From Streptococcus sp. (lineage in GTDB: Bacteria; Bacillota; Bacilli; Lactobacillales; Streptococcaceae), in the NCBI RefSeq assembly GCF_030825805.1, contig NZ_JAPJPF010000001.1, positions 48,307 through 112,306 of the forward strand: 64,000 bases of DNA, in the 5' to 3' direction. Made by a program: the position numbers and the translations under genes. Position 1 is the stretch's first letter. The number at the start of each line of letters is the position of its first letter. Below the pieces are notes generated by a model. That model worked only from the letters and a program-made list of their open reading frames with translations, was not told where the DNA came from and did no database searches. Of this stretch, positions 19,871 through 28,212 are shown piece after piece.

Positions 19871-20043
19871 GGCTGGGACAAAAGTCCTAGCCTCTCAATT
19901 GTCTTTGGATTATCGAGCAAGACGCAGTGGTTGAGTGGGCTCTACCACGCTGATTTCATCAGCTTTTACAGCCCTACTCAACTGTGCGGAGGTGGGACGA
20001 CGAAATCGAATTCTAACGAATTACCAATTTCTGTCCCACTCTC
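19871..20043 (-). repeat. Dispersed three-hairpin intergenic repeat, copy A
   Basis: This 173-bp element matches 59676-59848 over its whole length with 7 substitutions and no gaps, in the same orientation. Read on the minus strand it folds into three successive hairpins: GTGGGAC...GTCCCAC, then GTTGAGT..GGGCT...AGCCC.ACTCAAC enclosing GCTGAT/ATCAGC, and last AGGCTAGGAC...GTCC.AGCCT followed by T8. The last is a clear intrinsic terminator. The copy starts 12 bp after the stop codon of the upstream lipoprotein gene, so it acts as its 3' end. It is not a BOX, RUP or SPRITE element as I know them. Confidence 0.85.
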
Positions 20044-20055
20044 ACTTCTGCTATT

Positions 20056-20520
20056 TTATTGCTTGGTCAAAACAATCGTATCATCATCATAGAGCTCTTG
20101 GTCAAAGTCTTCCAGAGTCAATTGTTGCCCCTCTAGTCGATAGCGGTAGGCATCATCTCCAATGATAATCGACTGGTTGGCAGCATCTAGTTTCACTGGC
20201 TTGATTTCTTGTTCTCCGTCAGGCTCCACAGCTGTCCAAGTTCCTGTATTTCCTGTGACAACTAAGGTAATCTGGTCCGCTTCATCTACCCCTTTGTAGG
20301 TTCCATCAATATTACCTTGAGTCACTTGAGTGTTTGTAGTATTTAAACTAGATGAATTTGAGCTTCCATCAGAAGAACTTCCTTGTGTATTTGTTGTCTT
20401 TGCTTCGGAATCAGTCACCTGAATATTAGACTGTGAAGAAGATGGTGTTTGCTGATTCGAACACGCTCCAAGTAGGAGGACTGTAGCTGTTGCCAATAAA
20501 GCAGTCACTTTCTTTGCCAT
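20056..20520 (-). CDS. Small lipoprotein, unknown function
   Basis: A 154-residue protein with a lipoprotein signal (LLLGAC, Cys at about 20). A Ser/Thr/Asn/Gln-rich linker spans residues 22-68. The compact carboxyl domain (70-154) opens with GTYKGVDEADQITLVV and reads like a small beta-barrel (SGTWTAVEPDGEQEI..., YRYRLEGQQLTLEDF). Similar short streptococcal lipoproteins exist, but I know no established function. It is a single gene with a strong promoter, and repeat copy A lies 12 bp beyond its stop. Confidence 0.78.
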   Translation of the reverse strand: MAKKVTALLATATVLLLGACSNQQTPSSSQSNIQVTDSEAKTTNTQGSSSDGSSNSSSLNTTNTQVTQGNIDGTYKGVDEADQITLVVTGNTGTWTAVEPDGEQEIKPVKLDAANQSIIIGDDAYRYRLEGQQLTLEDFDQELYDDDTIVLTKQ

Positions 20521-20582
20521 TGATGGTCTCCTTTCGCGCCAACCTTTTAAGGGACTTCCCCGTTTATTTGTGGCTCACCTTT

Positions 20583-20611
20583 AGTATACGATAGAGTCTG
20601 TTTTTGGTCAA
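20583..20611 (-). promoter_or_regulatory. Strong promoter of the small lipoprotein gene
   Basis: TTGACC and TATACT are separated by exactly 17 bp on the minus strand, about 63 bp before the ATG. GAAAGGAG serves as ribosome site. Confidence 0.75.
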
Positions 20612-20641
20612 TCTTTATGATTGAGCGTTGAATACCATCGC

Positions 20642-21889
20642 CTATAAAGGGTTCTTTCCTTGCTCCAATAGATAAGCGCGAACTTCCGAAATAAAGTAAA
20701 GAGAACCGGTGACAAAGAGCACCTCTTGATCATCTTGTCGGCTATAAAAATCTTGCAAATAATCTCTGAAATCCGCCACATAAGGATATCCTAAGCCATC
20801 CGCCTCTTGGACCACTTCCCCATAAGCAAAGGTCGTCACCGTCAAGTCCGCCTCCGGCAAGTCGCTTGCAAAGATCTCCAACATCCCTTGGTAATCCTTG
20901 CGTTTTAAAGCACCAAAGAGGATCTTCACGCGCTTATCTGAAAAGGTATGGGCATATTCGACCAAGCGATGGATGGCATGGGGGTTATGAGCGCCATCTA
21001 GATAGACGCCCTGGTCAAAATTCTCCAGACGTCCCGGCCAGCTAGTCGCTTGCAAAGCCTCCCGAACACCGTTTTCATCGACCGCCAGACCTCTCTGCTC
21101 CATGAAGAGGAGAAAGGCTTCAAGAGCCACCGCAGCATTCTCTTCCTGATAAGCTCCTTTGAGCCCAATTTTTAGTGAGTCAAACCGATGGTGTGCATCT
21201 TGGAAGACGCCCTTCACCAGTTGGAAATCTTCTCCATAGCGAGCTAGCGGGCAGCCTGTTGCCTGGGCCTTTTCTATGCAGACACGCTCAGCCTCTTTAG
21301 CCAGTGGACCGATAACAGCCGGCTTCCCGGCTTTAAAGATTCCAGCTTTTTGCCTAGCAATGGCCTCTAGGCTTCCTCCCAAGGTCTCCTGATGATCCAG
21401 CCCTACTGAGGTGATCACTGCTACCTCTCCTGTGATGACATTGGTCGTATCAAGGAGGCCTCCGATCCCAACCTCGATCAAGGCCAGGTCTACTTTTTGT
21501 TCATGGAAATACAAAAAGGCCAAGAGGGTGATGATCTCAAAGTAAGAGAGTTGGTCGTGGGTCTCGAGAAGCTGAGACTCCATCGCTTGGATGCTCTGAC
21601 CCAAGCGAATCAGATCTTGATCCGAAATTGGTTGCCCATTGATACAAATCCGATCATGCATACTAACGATATGTGGAGAAGTAAAGGTCCCTACTTTCAG
21701 ACCATGCTGTTGGAATAGTTGGCGCATAAACGCAATGGTTGAGCCCTTCCCGTTAGTCCCCGTCACATGGATCATCGGAACAGCTTCATGAGGATCCCCT
21801 AAGAGCTTTACAGCCTGTTGCATCCGCCCCAAGCCTGAACGAAAATTGAGTCCAATTCGGCTATTCATCCATTCTTCAATTTGATTCAT
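20642..21889 (-). CDS. folC: Folylpolyglutamate/dihydrofolate synthase
   Basis: A 415-residue Mur-ligase-type enzyme that adds glutamate to folates, and in many bacteria also to dihydropteroate. The P-loop VTGTNGKGST lies near residue 43-52, and the second folate motif GTFTSPHIVSMHDRI follows. GVGGLLDTTNVI and TSVGLDHQETLG mark the metal and ATP sites, and YLDGAHNPHA the carboxyl glutamate-ligase domain. Length is normal. It lies behind the ireB-ruvX-DUF1292 operon, separated by a terminator and a leader hairpin that may modulate read-through. Confidence 0.94.
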   Translation of the reverse strand: MNQIEEWMNSRIGLNFRSGLGRMQQAVKLLGDPHEAVPMIHVTGTNGKGSTIAFMRQLFQQHGLKVGTFTSPHIVSMHDRICINGQPISDQDLIRLGQSIQAMESQLLETHDQLSYFEIITLLAFLYFHEQKVDLALIEVGIGGLLDTTNVITGEVAVITSVGLDHQETLGGSLEAIARQKAGIFKAGKPAVIGPLAKEAERVCIEKAQATGCPLARYGEDFQLVKGVFQDAHHRFDSLKIGLKGAYQEENAAVALEAFLLFMEQRGLAVDENGVREALQATSWPGRLENFDQGVYLDGAHNPHAIHRLVEYAHTFSDKRVKILFGALKRKDYQGMLEIFASDLPEADLTVTTFAYGEVVQEADGLGYPYVADFRDYLQDFYSRQDDQEVLFVTGSLYFISEVRAYLLEQGKNPL

Positions 21890-21904
21890 TTCTTTCTCCT
21901 AAAA

Positions 21905-21942
21905 GAAAAGAGCGATCAAGCCTTCTTGCTGGCTCACGCTCT
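21905..21942 (-). terminator. Leader hairpin with T-tract directly before folC
   Basis: AGAGCG/CGCTCT with an inner AGCC/GGCT pair is followed on the minus strand by TTTTCTTTT, and the folC ribosome site (AGGAGA) begins immediately after. It could be a second terminator of the upstream operon or an attenuator controlling folC. Confidence 0.5.
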
Positions 21943-21980
21943 GCTATTTCTTTGGTTTCTTATTTCACTTCCAATATTTT

Positions 21981-22108
21981 TAAAAGCTGGGCTAAAAACA
22001 TCCACTGGACTTACTTGCGGTCCTTGTTTCTAGCGCAAGGGTAAAAATGTCCCCCCGACTTCCTGCTTTTTCTTGTTTCTTGAAGCAGGGCTAAAAACAT
22101 CCACTGGA
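21981..22108. repeat. Short tandem units in the folC upstream region
   Basis: A 21-bp sequence GGGCTAAAAACATCCACTGG(A) occurs identically at 21989-22009 and 22088-22108. A diverged middle unit lies near 22035-22055 (GGGTAAAAATGTCC), and the spacers share CTTGTTTCT. The spacing of about 50 bp suggests three copies of a duplicated terminator-like unit. Confidence 0.55.
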
Positions 22109-22115
22109 TGTTTTT
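22093..22115 (-). terminator. Terminator of the ireB-ruvX-DUF1292 operon
   Basis: A perfect 10-bp stem AAAAACATCC/GGATGTTTTT with a 3-base loop overlaps the stop codon of the DUF1292 gene. Confidence 0.75.
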
Positions 22116-22425
22116 ACTCCTCCATAAAGCTGTTGAAGACTTCTTCAATCATGTTCCATTCATCATCTGAATCTTCTGGGATTGGTTGAAGATCGCCTTC
22201 TGTTCCGTCTTCGTTTTCAGTAAATGAGTATGCTTGGATTTCTACTTCACCGTTTTCATCTTCTTCTGCATTTGCAGGAATCAAAAGAACATAGTTTTTA
22301 CCAAATTCTTCTTTTCCATCAATGGTCAAAAGGATTTCAAACAAAGTTTCGTTTCCTTGCTCATCTACCAATGTAATCAATTCGCGTTCGTCATGGTTGT
22401 GGTCATGATCATGATTATGTGCCAT
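22114..22425 (-). CDS. DUF1292 (YrzB) family protein
   Basis: A 103-residue acidic cytosolic protein. It opens with a His/Asp-rich run ([15 protein letters not shown]) that may bind metal. The DUF1292 core follows: [26 protein letters not shown] near residue 45-52, and a Glu/Asp-rich end with [16 protein letters not shown]. The family function is unknown; it is nearly always the third gene after ireB and ruvX in Firmicutes, exactly as here, 17 bp after ruvX. Confidence 0.9.
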   Translation of the reverse strand: MAHNHDHDHNHDERELITLVDEQGNETLFEILLTIDGKEEFGKNYVLLIPANAEEDENGEVEIQAYSFTENEDGTEGDLQPIPEDSDDEWNMIEEVFNSFMEE

Positions 22426-22442
22426 CTTATTTCCTCTTTTTT

Positions 22443-22862
22443 CTAAAATTTTCGATCTAAATAATTTTGCAAAATCAACTGGGCAGCCAATTTATCAATT
22501 ACTTTTTTACGCTTATTTCGGCTAATATCCGCTTGCTCAATCAGCATCCGCTCTGCGGCAACAGTCGTCAAACGCTCGTCCTGATACTCAACCGGCAAGT
22601 TGAACAACTCTTCAAGGCGCTTCCCATAAGCTTGACTTGCTTCCACTCGAGGACCGCTTGTGTTGTTCATGTTTTTCGGCAAACCAACGACAAAACGATC
22701 AACCCGGTATTCCTTCACCAGTTCAGAGAGACGGTCTAAGCCAAACTCTCCTTTCTCCTCATCAATCTGAATAATCTCCAGGCCTTGAGCGGTAAAACCT
22801 AATGGATCACTGATGGCTACTCCGACTGTCTTCGAGCCAACGTCTAGTCCCATAATTCTCAT
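22443..22862 (-). CDS. ruvX: Holliday junction resolvase-like RuvX/YqgF
   Basis: A 139-residue RNase H-fold nuclease. The first catalytic Asp is in [17 protein letters not shown] (residues 4-20), VVGLPKNM is central, and [13 protein letters not shown] carries the second acidic site, with [13 protein letters not shown] at the end. The family acts on Holliday junctions or in 16S rRNA 5'-end processing. Its ATG overlaps the ireB stop codon (TAATG), showing translational coupling. Confidence 0.93.
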   Translation of the reverse strand: MRIMGLDVGSKTVGVAISDPLGFTAQGLEIIQIDEEKGEFGLDRLSELVKEYRVDRFVVGLPKNMNNTSGPRVEASQAYGKRLEELFNLPVEYQDERLTTVAAERMLIEQADISRNKRKKVIDKLAAQLILQNYLDRKF

Positions 22863-23128
22863 TAGAGATCGATCCCTTGCCCTTTCAAGTAGTAACGAAC
22901 CAATTCTTCAACAATTTCATCTCGTTCGTACTTGCGAATTTGGTTGCGAGCGTTGTTATAACGAGGTACATAAGCAGGATCACCACTGAGTACATAACCT
23001 ACGATTTGATTGATTGGATTGTAACCCTTCTCATCCAAAGATAAGTAGACATCCTTTAATGTATCACTAATTTCTTTACGGTTTGAATCATCAAGATTAA
23101 AACGTACTGTTTCGTCTGTAAATCCCAC
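22862..23128 (-). CDS. IreB family regulatory phosphoprotein (UPF0297)
   Basis: I start at the GTG at 23128, giving 88 residues ([14 protein letters not shown]...), because orthologues begin at this point and GAGGGTGG lies just upstream; an ATG nine codons earlier is the alternative. Conserved segments include [20 protein letters not shown] and [20 protein letters not shown]. The enterococcal homologue is phosphorylated on amino-terminal threonines by the PASTA kinase IreK and lowers cephalosporin resistance; Thr residues at positions 4 and 7 are present here. It is first in the operon with ruvX and the DUF1292 gene. Confidence 0.92.
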   Translation of the reverse strand: MGFTDETVRFNLDDSNRKEISDTLKDVYLSLDEKGYNPINQIVGYVLSGDPAYVPRYNNARNQIRKYERDEIVEELVRYYLKGQGIDL

Positions 23129-23158
23129 AATACCACCCTCTTTCTTTATATCCATACT

Positions 23159-23187
23159 ATTATACCATAATTTCCATATTTTCTCAA
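23159..23187 (-). promoter_or_regulatory. Promoter of the ireB-ruvX-DUF1292 operon
   Basis: TTGAGA, a 17-bp spacer and a perfect TATAAT with TGG in front are seen on the minus strand, about 30 bp before the GTG start. Confidence 0.75.
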
Positions 23188-23269
23188 ACGAAAAATATTG
23201 ATTTTACGGGCTTTCTTGGACTTTTTATCACTTATTTTTGAAAGCAATCTACTGCATTTTTCAATGACT

Positions 23270-23821
23270 TTATTTGACTTCTTTAAAGCCATTCTTTTCC
23301 ATATTTTTGATGAAGAGTGTTGGAGAATAGGTCTTGATCATTTTGCAAATTTCTCCCAAGTCTTCACTGTTTTTAATGTCATCGAAGTCTACTTTATCAG
23401 GATCAATCTCAATCTCAGAGACCATGGCTTCACCTGTCCAATCTGATGTCACTGTGATCCCATCGTAGTCTCTCAATTCATCAATGCCACCTTCTCCTTC
23501 ATAACCCTCGATCAAGGCTTCTTTGGCACCTTCTTTATCATCCTCAGCATCGATCAACTTCTTGATTTCATCTTTGAATTCATCCGACACATGAGTCGCT
23601 AGTTTGATGGAAACTTTCTTGTATTTCTTTCCTTGGTAGGATACGGTCACTGTGATTTCCTGTTTGGCTACCTCGTCAGCCTCATTGATATCCCTGTCAA
23701 GCTTAATGGTCCGAGTGACAACGCTATCTTTCGATAAGGACTTGCCCCCTTTTGATTGAGAACTTCCACAACCTACCAAGATAAGCAATCCAGCAACGAC
23801 TAGTAATAGAAATTTTTTCAT
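23270..23821 (-). CDS. YehR/DUF1307-type lipoprotein
   Basis: A 183-residue lipoprotein with lipobox LVGC (Cys near 18) and a Gly/Ser/Lys linker. The mature domain shows the DUF1307 pattern of a beta-sheet (ITVTVSYQGKKYKKVSIKL), a charged helical middle (EGAKEALIEGYEGEGG) and the closing IDPDKVDFDDIKNSEDL. Family function is unknown. It is the second of two tandem lipoproteins, 11 bp after its neighbour, with which it shares the overall layout; this looks like an old duplication. Confidence 0.8.
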   Translation of the reverse strand: MKKFLLLVVAGLLILVGCGSSQSKGGKSLSKDSVVTRTIKLDRDINEADEVAKQEITVTVSYQGKKYKKVSIKLATHVSDEFKDEIKKLIDAEDDKEGAKEALIEGYEGEGGIDELRDYDGITVTSDWTGEAMVSEIEIDPDKVDFDDIKNSEDLGEICKMIKTYSPTLFIKNMEKNGFKEVK

Positions 23822-23832
23822 GTTTTTTCTCC

Positions 23833-24426
23833 TTATTCTTCTTTCGCTCCATTACGGAGTAGATTATTCATATATTCCGTTGGTGTCAATTTCAACAAAT
23901 CTGCAATATTGGCTGATTTGAAATACTCTAACTCGACCGCTTTTTTAGTATCCAACTGGGTGAAATCATAAGTGATGACCGTTTGGTATTCATTTTCATT
24001 TGGCAAAGTCAGTTCGATTGTAAAACCTGGAAGAGTCCGTGCCTGTTGGAGTTGTTCATCCTTGTCCATCGACTCCACCATCAATCGTTGGGCTTCTTCG
24101 AGGCCGACCTCTTGAATGGCTTTTTTCAATTCATCACTGGCAGGAGTGGTATTGGTCATGACCAATTTTTGTAATTGTTCCCCTTGATAGGTGATGGTCT
24201 GTTCTTGGCGAATACCTTTCTCATCTGTCGGAAGGACAAAATGCTTGGTAAAGACTTGCTGTTCTTCTGCCTTTTCTAACAGATTTCGATTTTCTTTATT
24301 GAATGATTCAATTTTAGCACTGTTGGATTTTTGAACACTGGAAGAATCGGTTTTCCCATGTTTCTTCTGTCCACAAGCTGTCAGCGCCAGAAGCAAGACT
24401 CCTAGACAAATAAGCTTCTTTTTCAT
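23833..24426 (-). CDS. YehR/DUF1307-like lipoprotein, paralogue of the next gene
   Basis: A 197-residue lipoprotein with lipobox LTAC (Cys near 18). After a polar linker of about 35 residues the domain has a beta-rich start (FVLPTDEKGIRQEQTITYQGEQL), a helical middle (DELKKAIQEVGLEEAQRLMV) and a late YDFTQLDTKKAVELEYF. The order matches the downstream lipoprotein, so I read the two as diverged paralogues in one operon. No function is known; surface exposure is expected. Confidence 0.75.
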   Translation of the reverse strand: MKKKLICLGVLLLALTACGQKKHGKTDSSSVQKSNSAKIESFNKENRNLLEKAEEQQVFTKHFVLPTDEKGIRQEQTITYQGEQLQKLVMTNTTPASDELKKAIQEVGLEEAQRLMVESMDKDEQLQQARTLPGFTIELTLPNENEYQTVITYDFTQLDTKKAVELEYFKSANIADLLKLTPTEYMNNLLRNGAKEE

Positions 24427-24546
24427 GTTTTCTCCTTTGATAAGCTTCTATAAAAGGGATTTTCCCCACAGAAGTATTGTACCATAGAATGCCCCGCAAA
24501 AACATTCTTACAACCATTTTTTCGTGGATTCTTTGACCGGATACAA

Positions 24547-24576
24547 AAGAAAAAGTCGAGATTCTGACATCTCGAC
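24547..24576 (-). terminator. Terminator after spxA
   Basis: Stem GTCGAGAT/ATCTCGAC with a 5-base loop, followed on the minus strand by TTTTTCTTTT, 34 bp past the spxA stop codon. Confidence 0.85.
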
Positions 24577-24609
24577 TCTTCTCAGTAGCTAAACGATTGG
24601 CTACTTTTC

Positions 24610-25008
24610 TTATAGGGCTGCTCTTAAGCGAGCCTCCGCATTTTCAACATTTCGTACAGAACGTGGTAAAAAGGCCCGAATATCATCTTCCTTATAACCA
24701 ACTTGAAGTCGCTTGTTATCCACTAGGATAGGACTTTTCAAGATTCGTGGTGTTTCTAAGATGATATCGATGACTTCATTCATGCTGAGGTCTTCAATAT
24801 CGACACCTAGATTCTTAGCGTATCGGTTTTTTGAAGAAACGATACTTGCAATGCCATTTTCTGTTTTGGTCAAAATATCGAGTAATTCTTCTTTTGTAAT
24901 CCCTTCTTTACCAAGGTTTTGTTCTTTATAGATCAACTGATGAGCATTTAGCCAAGTTTTGGCTTTTTTACAACTCGTGCAACTTGAAACTGTGTAAATT
25001 TTAATCAT
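24610..25008 (-). CDS. spxA: Spx/ArsC family transcriptional regulator
   Basis: Starting at ATG 25008 (AGGAG 6 bp upstream) gives 132 residues; an upstream in-frame start would add 11 residues without a ribosome site. The redox switch Cys10-Thr-Ser-Cys13 is intact in VSSCTSCKKA. The body has the thioredoxin-like Spx fold (LGVDIEDLSMNEVIDII) and the RSPI-like motif ETPRILKSPILVD. Spx proteins bind the alpha subunit of RNA polymerase and redirect transcription during thiol and oxidative stress. Streptococci usually have two copies; which one this is cannot be told here. Confidence 0.9.
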   Translation of the reverse strand: MIKIYTVSSCTSCKKAKTWLNAHQLIYKEQNLGKEGITKEELLDILTKTENGIASIVSSKNRYAKNLGVDIEDLSMNEVIDIILETPRILKSPILVDNKRLQVGYKEDDIRAFLPRSVRNVENAEARLRAAL

Positions 25009-25049
25009 GCATGCACTCCTTTCGCCACACGATAATAACATTGTAGTAT

Positions 25050-25079
25050 ATTATACCATAAAAACCATCAGTCTTTCGA
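25050..25079 (-). promoter_or_regulatory. Promoter of spxA
   Basis: A perfect TATAAT with TGG in front lies on the minus strand about 42 bp before the ATG; the -35 region is weak (TCGAAA at 18 bp). Confidence 0.55.
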
Positions 25080-25095
25080 CCTATTTTAAAAAAAA

Positions 25096-26238
25096 TTACT
25101 CTTCAATCTCAATGGCATCATCAAGATCTAGTGTTACTTCTTCAAGAAGTGGGCTTTCAGCTACTTCATCTTGTGCAACTACAGCAGTGTCATCATCGAT
25201 CAAACCGAAGCGCACGCGCACTTGGTGGTCAATCTCATCAAAAATTTCTGGATGGTCTGCCAAGTACTTCTTAGCATTTTCAGAACCTTGGCCGATCTTC
25301 TCACCGTTATAAGAATACCAAGCCCCTGCTTTTTGGATCAAATCAAGGTCTGTTGCAATTTTTAGCAATTCGCCTGTACGTGAAATTCCTTCTCCGTACA
25401 TGATTTCAACCATGGCTTCTTTGAACGGTGGAGCCACCTTGTTCTTCACAACCTTAATCTTGGTTTCCTTACCAACGTTGGTATCTTTTTGGTCCCCAGT
25501 ACCTTTGATTTGAGTATTTCCACGAACATCTAGACGAACAGAAGCGTAGAATTTAAGGGCACGACCACCAGGTGTGGTTTCAGGATTCCCAAACATGACC
25601 CCAACTTTTTCACGCAATTGGTTGATAAAGATAGCAATGGTCTTGGTCTTATTGATCGAAGCTCCGAGTTTGCGCATGGCTTGGCTCATCATCCGCGCTT
25701 GCAAACCAACGTGGCTATCACCGATGTCTCCATCGATTTCTGCGCGTGGTACTAAGGCAGCAACAGAGTCGATTACGACCAAGTCAACGGCACCTGAGTC
25801 GATCAATTTACCCGCGATTTCAAGTCCTTGTTCCCCTGAGTCTGGTTGAGACAAGAGGAGTTCATCGATATTGACCCCAAGAGCTGCTGCATAAGATGGA
25901 TCCAAGGCATGCTCGGCGTCGATAAAGGCAGCAATGCCTCCTTCTTTTTGGGCTTGCGCTACTGCATGGAGGGCAACGGTTGTTTTACCTGATGATTCTG
26001 GACCATAGATTTCGATGATCCGACCTTTTGGATAACCACCAGCACCCAAGGCAATATCAAGAGCCAAGGAACCAGAGCTCATCACTTGTACTTTTTGTTC
26101 TGCGCGTTCGCCCAGACGCATGATAGATCCTTTACCAAAGTCTTTTTCGATCAGCTTCAGGGCATCATTGAGGGCTTTTTCACGCTCATCTCCAAATTTC
26201 TTAGAGATATCATCTAACTTCTTTTGTTTTTTCGCCAT
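25096..26238 (-). CDS. recA: Recombinase RecA
   Basis: A 380-residue RecA of normal length. Walker A is GPESSGKT at residues 79-86, followed by [10 protein letters not shown], Walker [11 protein letters not shown], and loop 2 with [19 protein letters not shown]. The acidic tail ([17 protein letters not shown]) is typical. RecA forms filaments on single-stranded DNA for recombination repair and for integrating transformed DNA. It lies 46 bp after cinA, the conserved competence order. Unlike pneumococcus, no dinF or lytA follows; spxA does. Confidence 0.98.
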   Translation of the reverse strand: MAKKQKKLDDISKKFGDEREKALNDALKLIEKDFGKGSIMRLGERAEQKVQVMSSGSLALDIALGAGGYPKGRIIEIYGPESSGKTTVALHAVAQAQKEGGIAAFIDAEHALDPSYAAALGVNIDELLLSQPDSGEQGLEIAGKLIDSGAVDLVVIDSVAALVPRAEIDGDIGDSHVGLQARMMSQAMRKLGASINKTKTIAIFINQLREKVGVMFGNPETTPGGRALKFYASVRLDVRGNTQIKGTGDQKDTNVGKETKIKVVKNKVAPPFKEAMVEIMYGEGISRTGELLKIATDLDLIQKAGAWYSYNGEKIGQGSENAKKYLADHPEIFDEIDHQVRVRFGLIDDDTAVVAQDEVAESPLLEEVTLDLDDAIEIEE

Positions 26239-26284
26239 TCTTTTCTCCTATATTCAAAGCGTAGTGTTTTACACCTTCTTTTTA

Positions 26285-27553
26285 TTATAGCAAATTTTCA
26301 TCTAATAATACAGTCTTGCGTACCAGATTAAAGGCATGGAGGACTGCAACTTTCCGAACATCCATACGACTCCGGCCAGCGATATTGACCTTGATCGATT
26401 GGACTCCTTTTGGACCTGCCACTCCAATAAAGACAGTCCCTGCCGGGTGGCCTTCTAGACTGTCTGGACCGGCAACACCCGTCAGACTGACTCCATAGTC
26501 AGCCCCTGTTAAGAGACGGGCCTGTGACGCCATCCGCTCAGCTGTATGGGCAGAGACCACTCCATGTTCTCGTAACTCGGCTAGGGGAATTTGGAGCATT
26601 TTGCTCTTTTCCTCTATGCTGTAAGTGACGAAACCTCCTGGCAAGACCGCTGAAGCCCCTGAGAAATTAGCCAGAGTCGACTGGAACATCCCTGCCGTCA
26701 AGCTCTCCGCTGCGGTCAGGGTCAAGCCTTGCTCACGCAAGAGTTCAAAAGCCATCTTAGCTAGGGAATTGTCATCTCCATAGCCATAGAAGAGCTGGCT
26801 CAAGGGTTGGCCATCTAAGGTCTCATGACGGAAAATCACTTGCTCCAACTGATCCAATTTCTGATCTGCCAGCTCTTGTGACGAAGCCTTGGTCGACAAG
26901 CGCAAGGTCACTTCTCCGGTCTTGGCATAAGGAGCCACCGTCGGATCTGTTTGGCTATCAATCACATCCCCTAGGACGGTTACCAGCTGGCTTTCCCCGA
27001 TCCCAAAGAAGCGCAAGACGCGTGAGTAGAGCTTCTCTCCTGTCGCTAGCAGGGGCACCAACTCATCCGTAACCATGGGTTTCAATTCACTTGGAGGGCC
27101 AGGCAAGACCACATAGCTAATGCCCTCTACTTCGATCAGACCTCCCACTGCCAAACCGGTTAGGTTTTGGAGGGGCTTAGAACCCGTTACTATTTGCGCT
27201 TGTCTTAGATTGTTGGGCGTTCGGACATGGTCTGGCCGACTGGCAAAGAAGCGATCCAACTTGGCCATGGCTTCGGGATCAAATGTCAAGTCTCTATCCA
27301 AGAACTGGGCTAGGGTCTGCTTGGTCAGATCGTCTTCGGTCGGTCCGAGACCTCCTGTGAGGATGACGAGATCACTTCGATCACGCGCAATCCCAAGAAC
27401 AGACAAGAGTCGATCAGCATTATCTCCAACTGCAGTTTGGAAATAAACATCAATCCCTAGACCGGCCAACTTTTCTGATAAGAATTGCGCATTGGTATTG
27501 ACAATCTGTCCTGTGAGAATTTCGGTTCCCACTGCAATGATCTCTGCTTTCAT
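26285..27553 (-). CDS. cinA: Competence-induced protein CinA
   Basis: A 422-residue two-domain protein. The amino-terminal MoaB-like domain has [19 protein letters not shown] and the binding loop [11 protein letters not shown] near residue 65-75. The carboxyl CinA domain has [25 protein letters not shown] and GTVFIGVAG, the nicotinamide-nucleotide amidase region. In streptococci it is a late competence gene cotranscribed with recA and helps bring RecA to the membrane. A cin-box lies directly upstream, so ComX (SigX) control is expected. Confidence 0.96.
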   Translation of the reverse strand: MKAEIIAVGTEILTGQIVNTNAQFLSEKLAGLGIDVYFQTAVGDNADRLLSVLGIARDRSDLVILTGGLGPTEDDLTKQTLAQFLDRDLTFDPEAMAKLDRFFASRPDHVRTPNNLRQAQIVTGSKPLQNLTGLAVGGLIEVEGISYVVLPGPPSELKPMVTDELVPLLATGEKLYSRVLRFFGIGESQLVTVLGDVIDSQTDPTVAPYAKTGEVTLRLSTKASSQELADQKLDQLEQVIFRHETLDGQPLSQLFYGYGDDNSLAKMAFELLREQGLTLTAAESLTAGMFQSTLANFSGASAVLPGGFVTYSIEEKSKMLQIPLAELREHGVVSAHTAERMASQARLLTGADYGVSLTGVAGPDSLEGHPAGTVFIGVAGPKGVQSIKVNIAGRSRMDVRKVAVLHAFNLVRKTVLLDENLL

Positions 27554-27570
27554 AACGCCTCCACTTATAC

Positions 27571-27578
27571 TATTCGTA
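27571..27578 (-). promoter_or_regulatory. cin-box (ComX/SigX promoter) of cinA-recA
   Basis: The minus strand reads TTACGAATAG, a perfect match to the streptococcal com-box TACGAATA, 18 bp before the cinA ATG. Its position allows the very short leader seen for late competence operons. Confidence 0.9.
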
Positions 27579-27610
27579 ATTTTTCTTCATTGTAACACAA
27601 AAATAGAAAA

Positions 27611-27633
27611 ATCGTAGAAAAATTTTCTACGAT
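27611..27633 (-). terminator. Terminator of the mutL-ruvA-tag operon
   Basis: A near-perfect palindrome ATCGTAGAAA/TTTCTACGAT is followed by TTTTTCTATTTT on the minus strand, 3 bp after the tag stop codon. Confidence 0.85.
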
Positions 27634-27636
27634 GGG

Positions 27637-28203
27637 TTAGCTATTCGGATTTTTCCATTCACAATCATTCTCATGATCATTGACGAGGCCTGCTGCTTGT
27701 AGGTAGGATAGGACCGCGACGGGACCTGTAAACTTAAAACTACGCTTTTTGAGATCTTTGGCCAACTGTTCGGAAAGGGCTGTCTTCGCAGGAGCCAGCC
27801 GGTAATCCGGGACATCATTGTTGATGGTTTTCCCATCTACAAAAGACCAGAGATAAGCATCAAAAGAGCCGAATTCTGCCTGGACTTGTAAAAAGGCCTG
27901 GGCATTGGCCCGTGTCGCAAAGATCTTGGCACGATTGCGGATGATGGCTGGATTGTCTAACAAAGCTTCCAGTTCTTCATCCGTCATGTCTGCAACACCT
28001 TGAAGGTGATAGCCATGAAAAGCCTCTCGAAAGGCCTGGCGTTTATTGAGCACCGTCTCCCAAGACAGGCCAGCTTGATAGGTCTCTAAGCAAAGCAACT
28101 CAAAGAGCGCCTGGTCATCGTGGAGGGGCTGTCCCCACTCCTCATCATGGTAGGCTATATAGAGCGGGTTGTTCATTTTGACCCAGCTACAACGTTTTGG
28201 CAT
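27637..28203 (-). CDS. tag: DNA-3-methyladenine glycosylase I
   Basis: A 188-residue enzyme that excises 3-methyladenine. The zinc ligands are visible at both ends: Cys5 in KRCSWVKMNNPLYIAYHDEEWG, with His19, and H/C in LVNDHENDCEW. The helix-hairpin core has the ELLCLETYQAGLSWETVLNKR stretch and the catalytic-pocket IIRNRAKIFATRANA. It follows ruvA by 9 bp as third gene of the operon, so it shares their transcript. Confidence 0.94.
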   Translation of the reverse strand: MPKRCSWVKMNNPLYIAYHDEEWGQPLHDDQALFELLCLETYQAGLSWETVLNKRQAFREAFHGYHLQGVADMTDEELEALLDNPAIIRNRAKIFATRANAQAFLQVQAEFGSFDAYLWSFVDGKTINNDVPDYRLAPAKTALSEQLAKDLKKRSFKFTGPVAVLSYLQAAGLVNDHENDCEWKNPNS

Positions 28204-28212
28204 AGACTTCTC

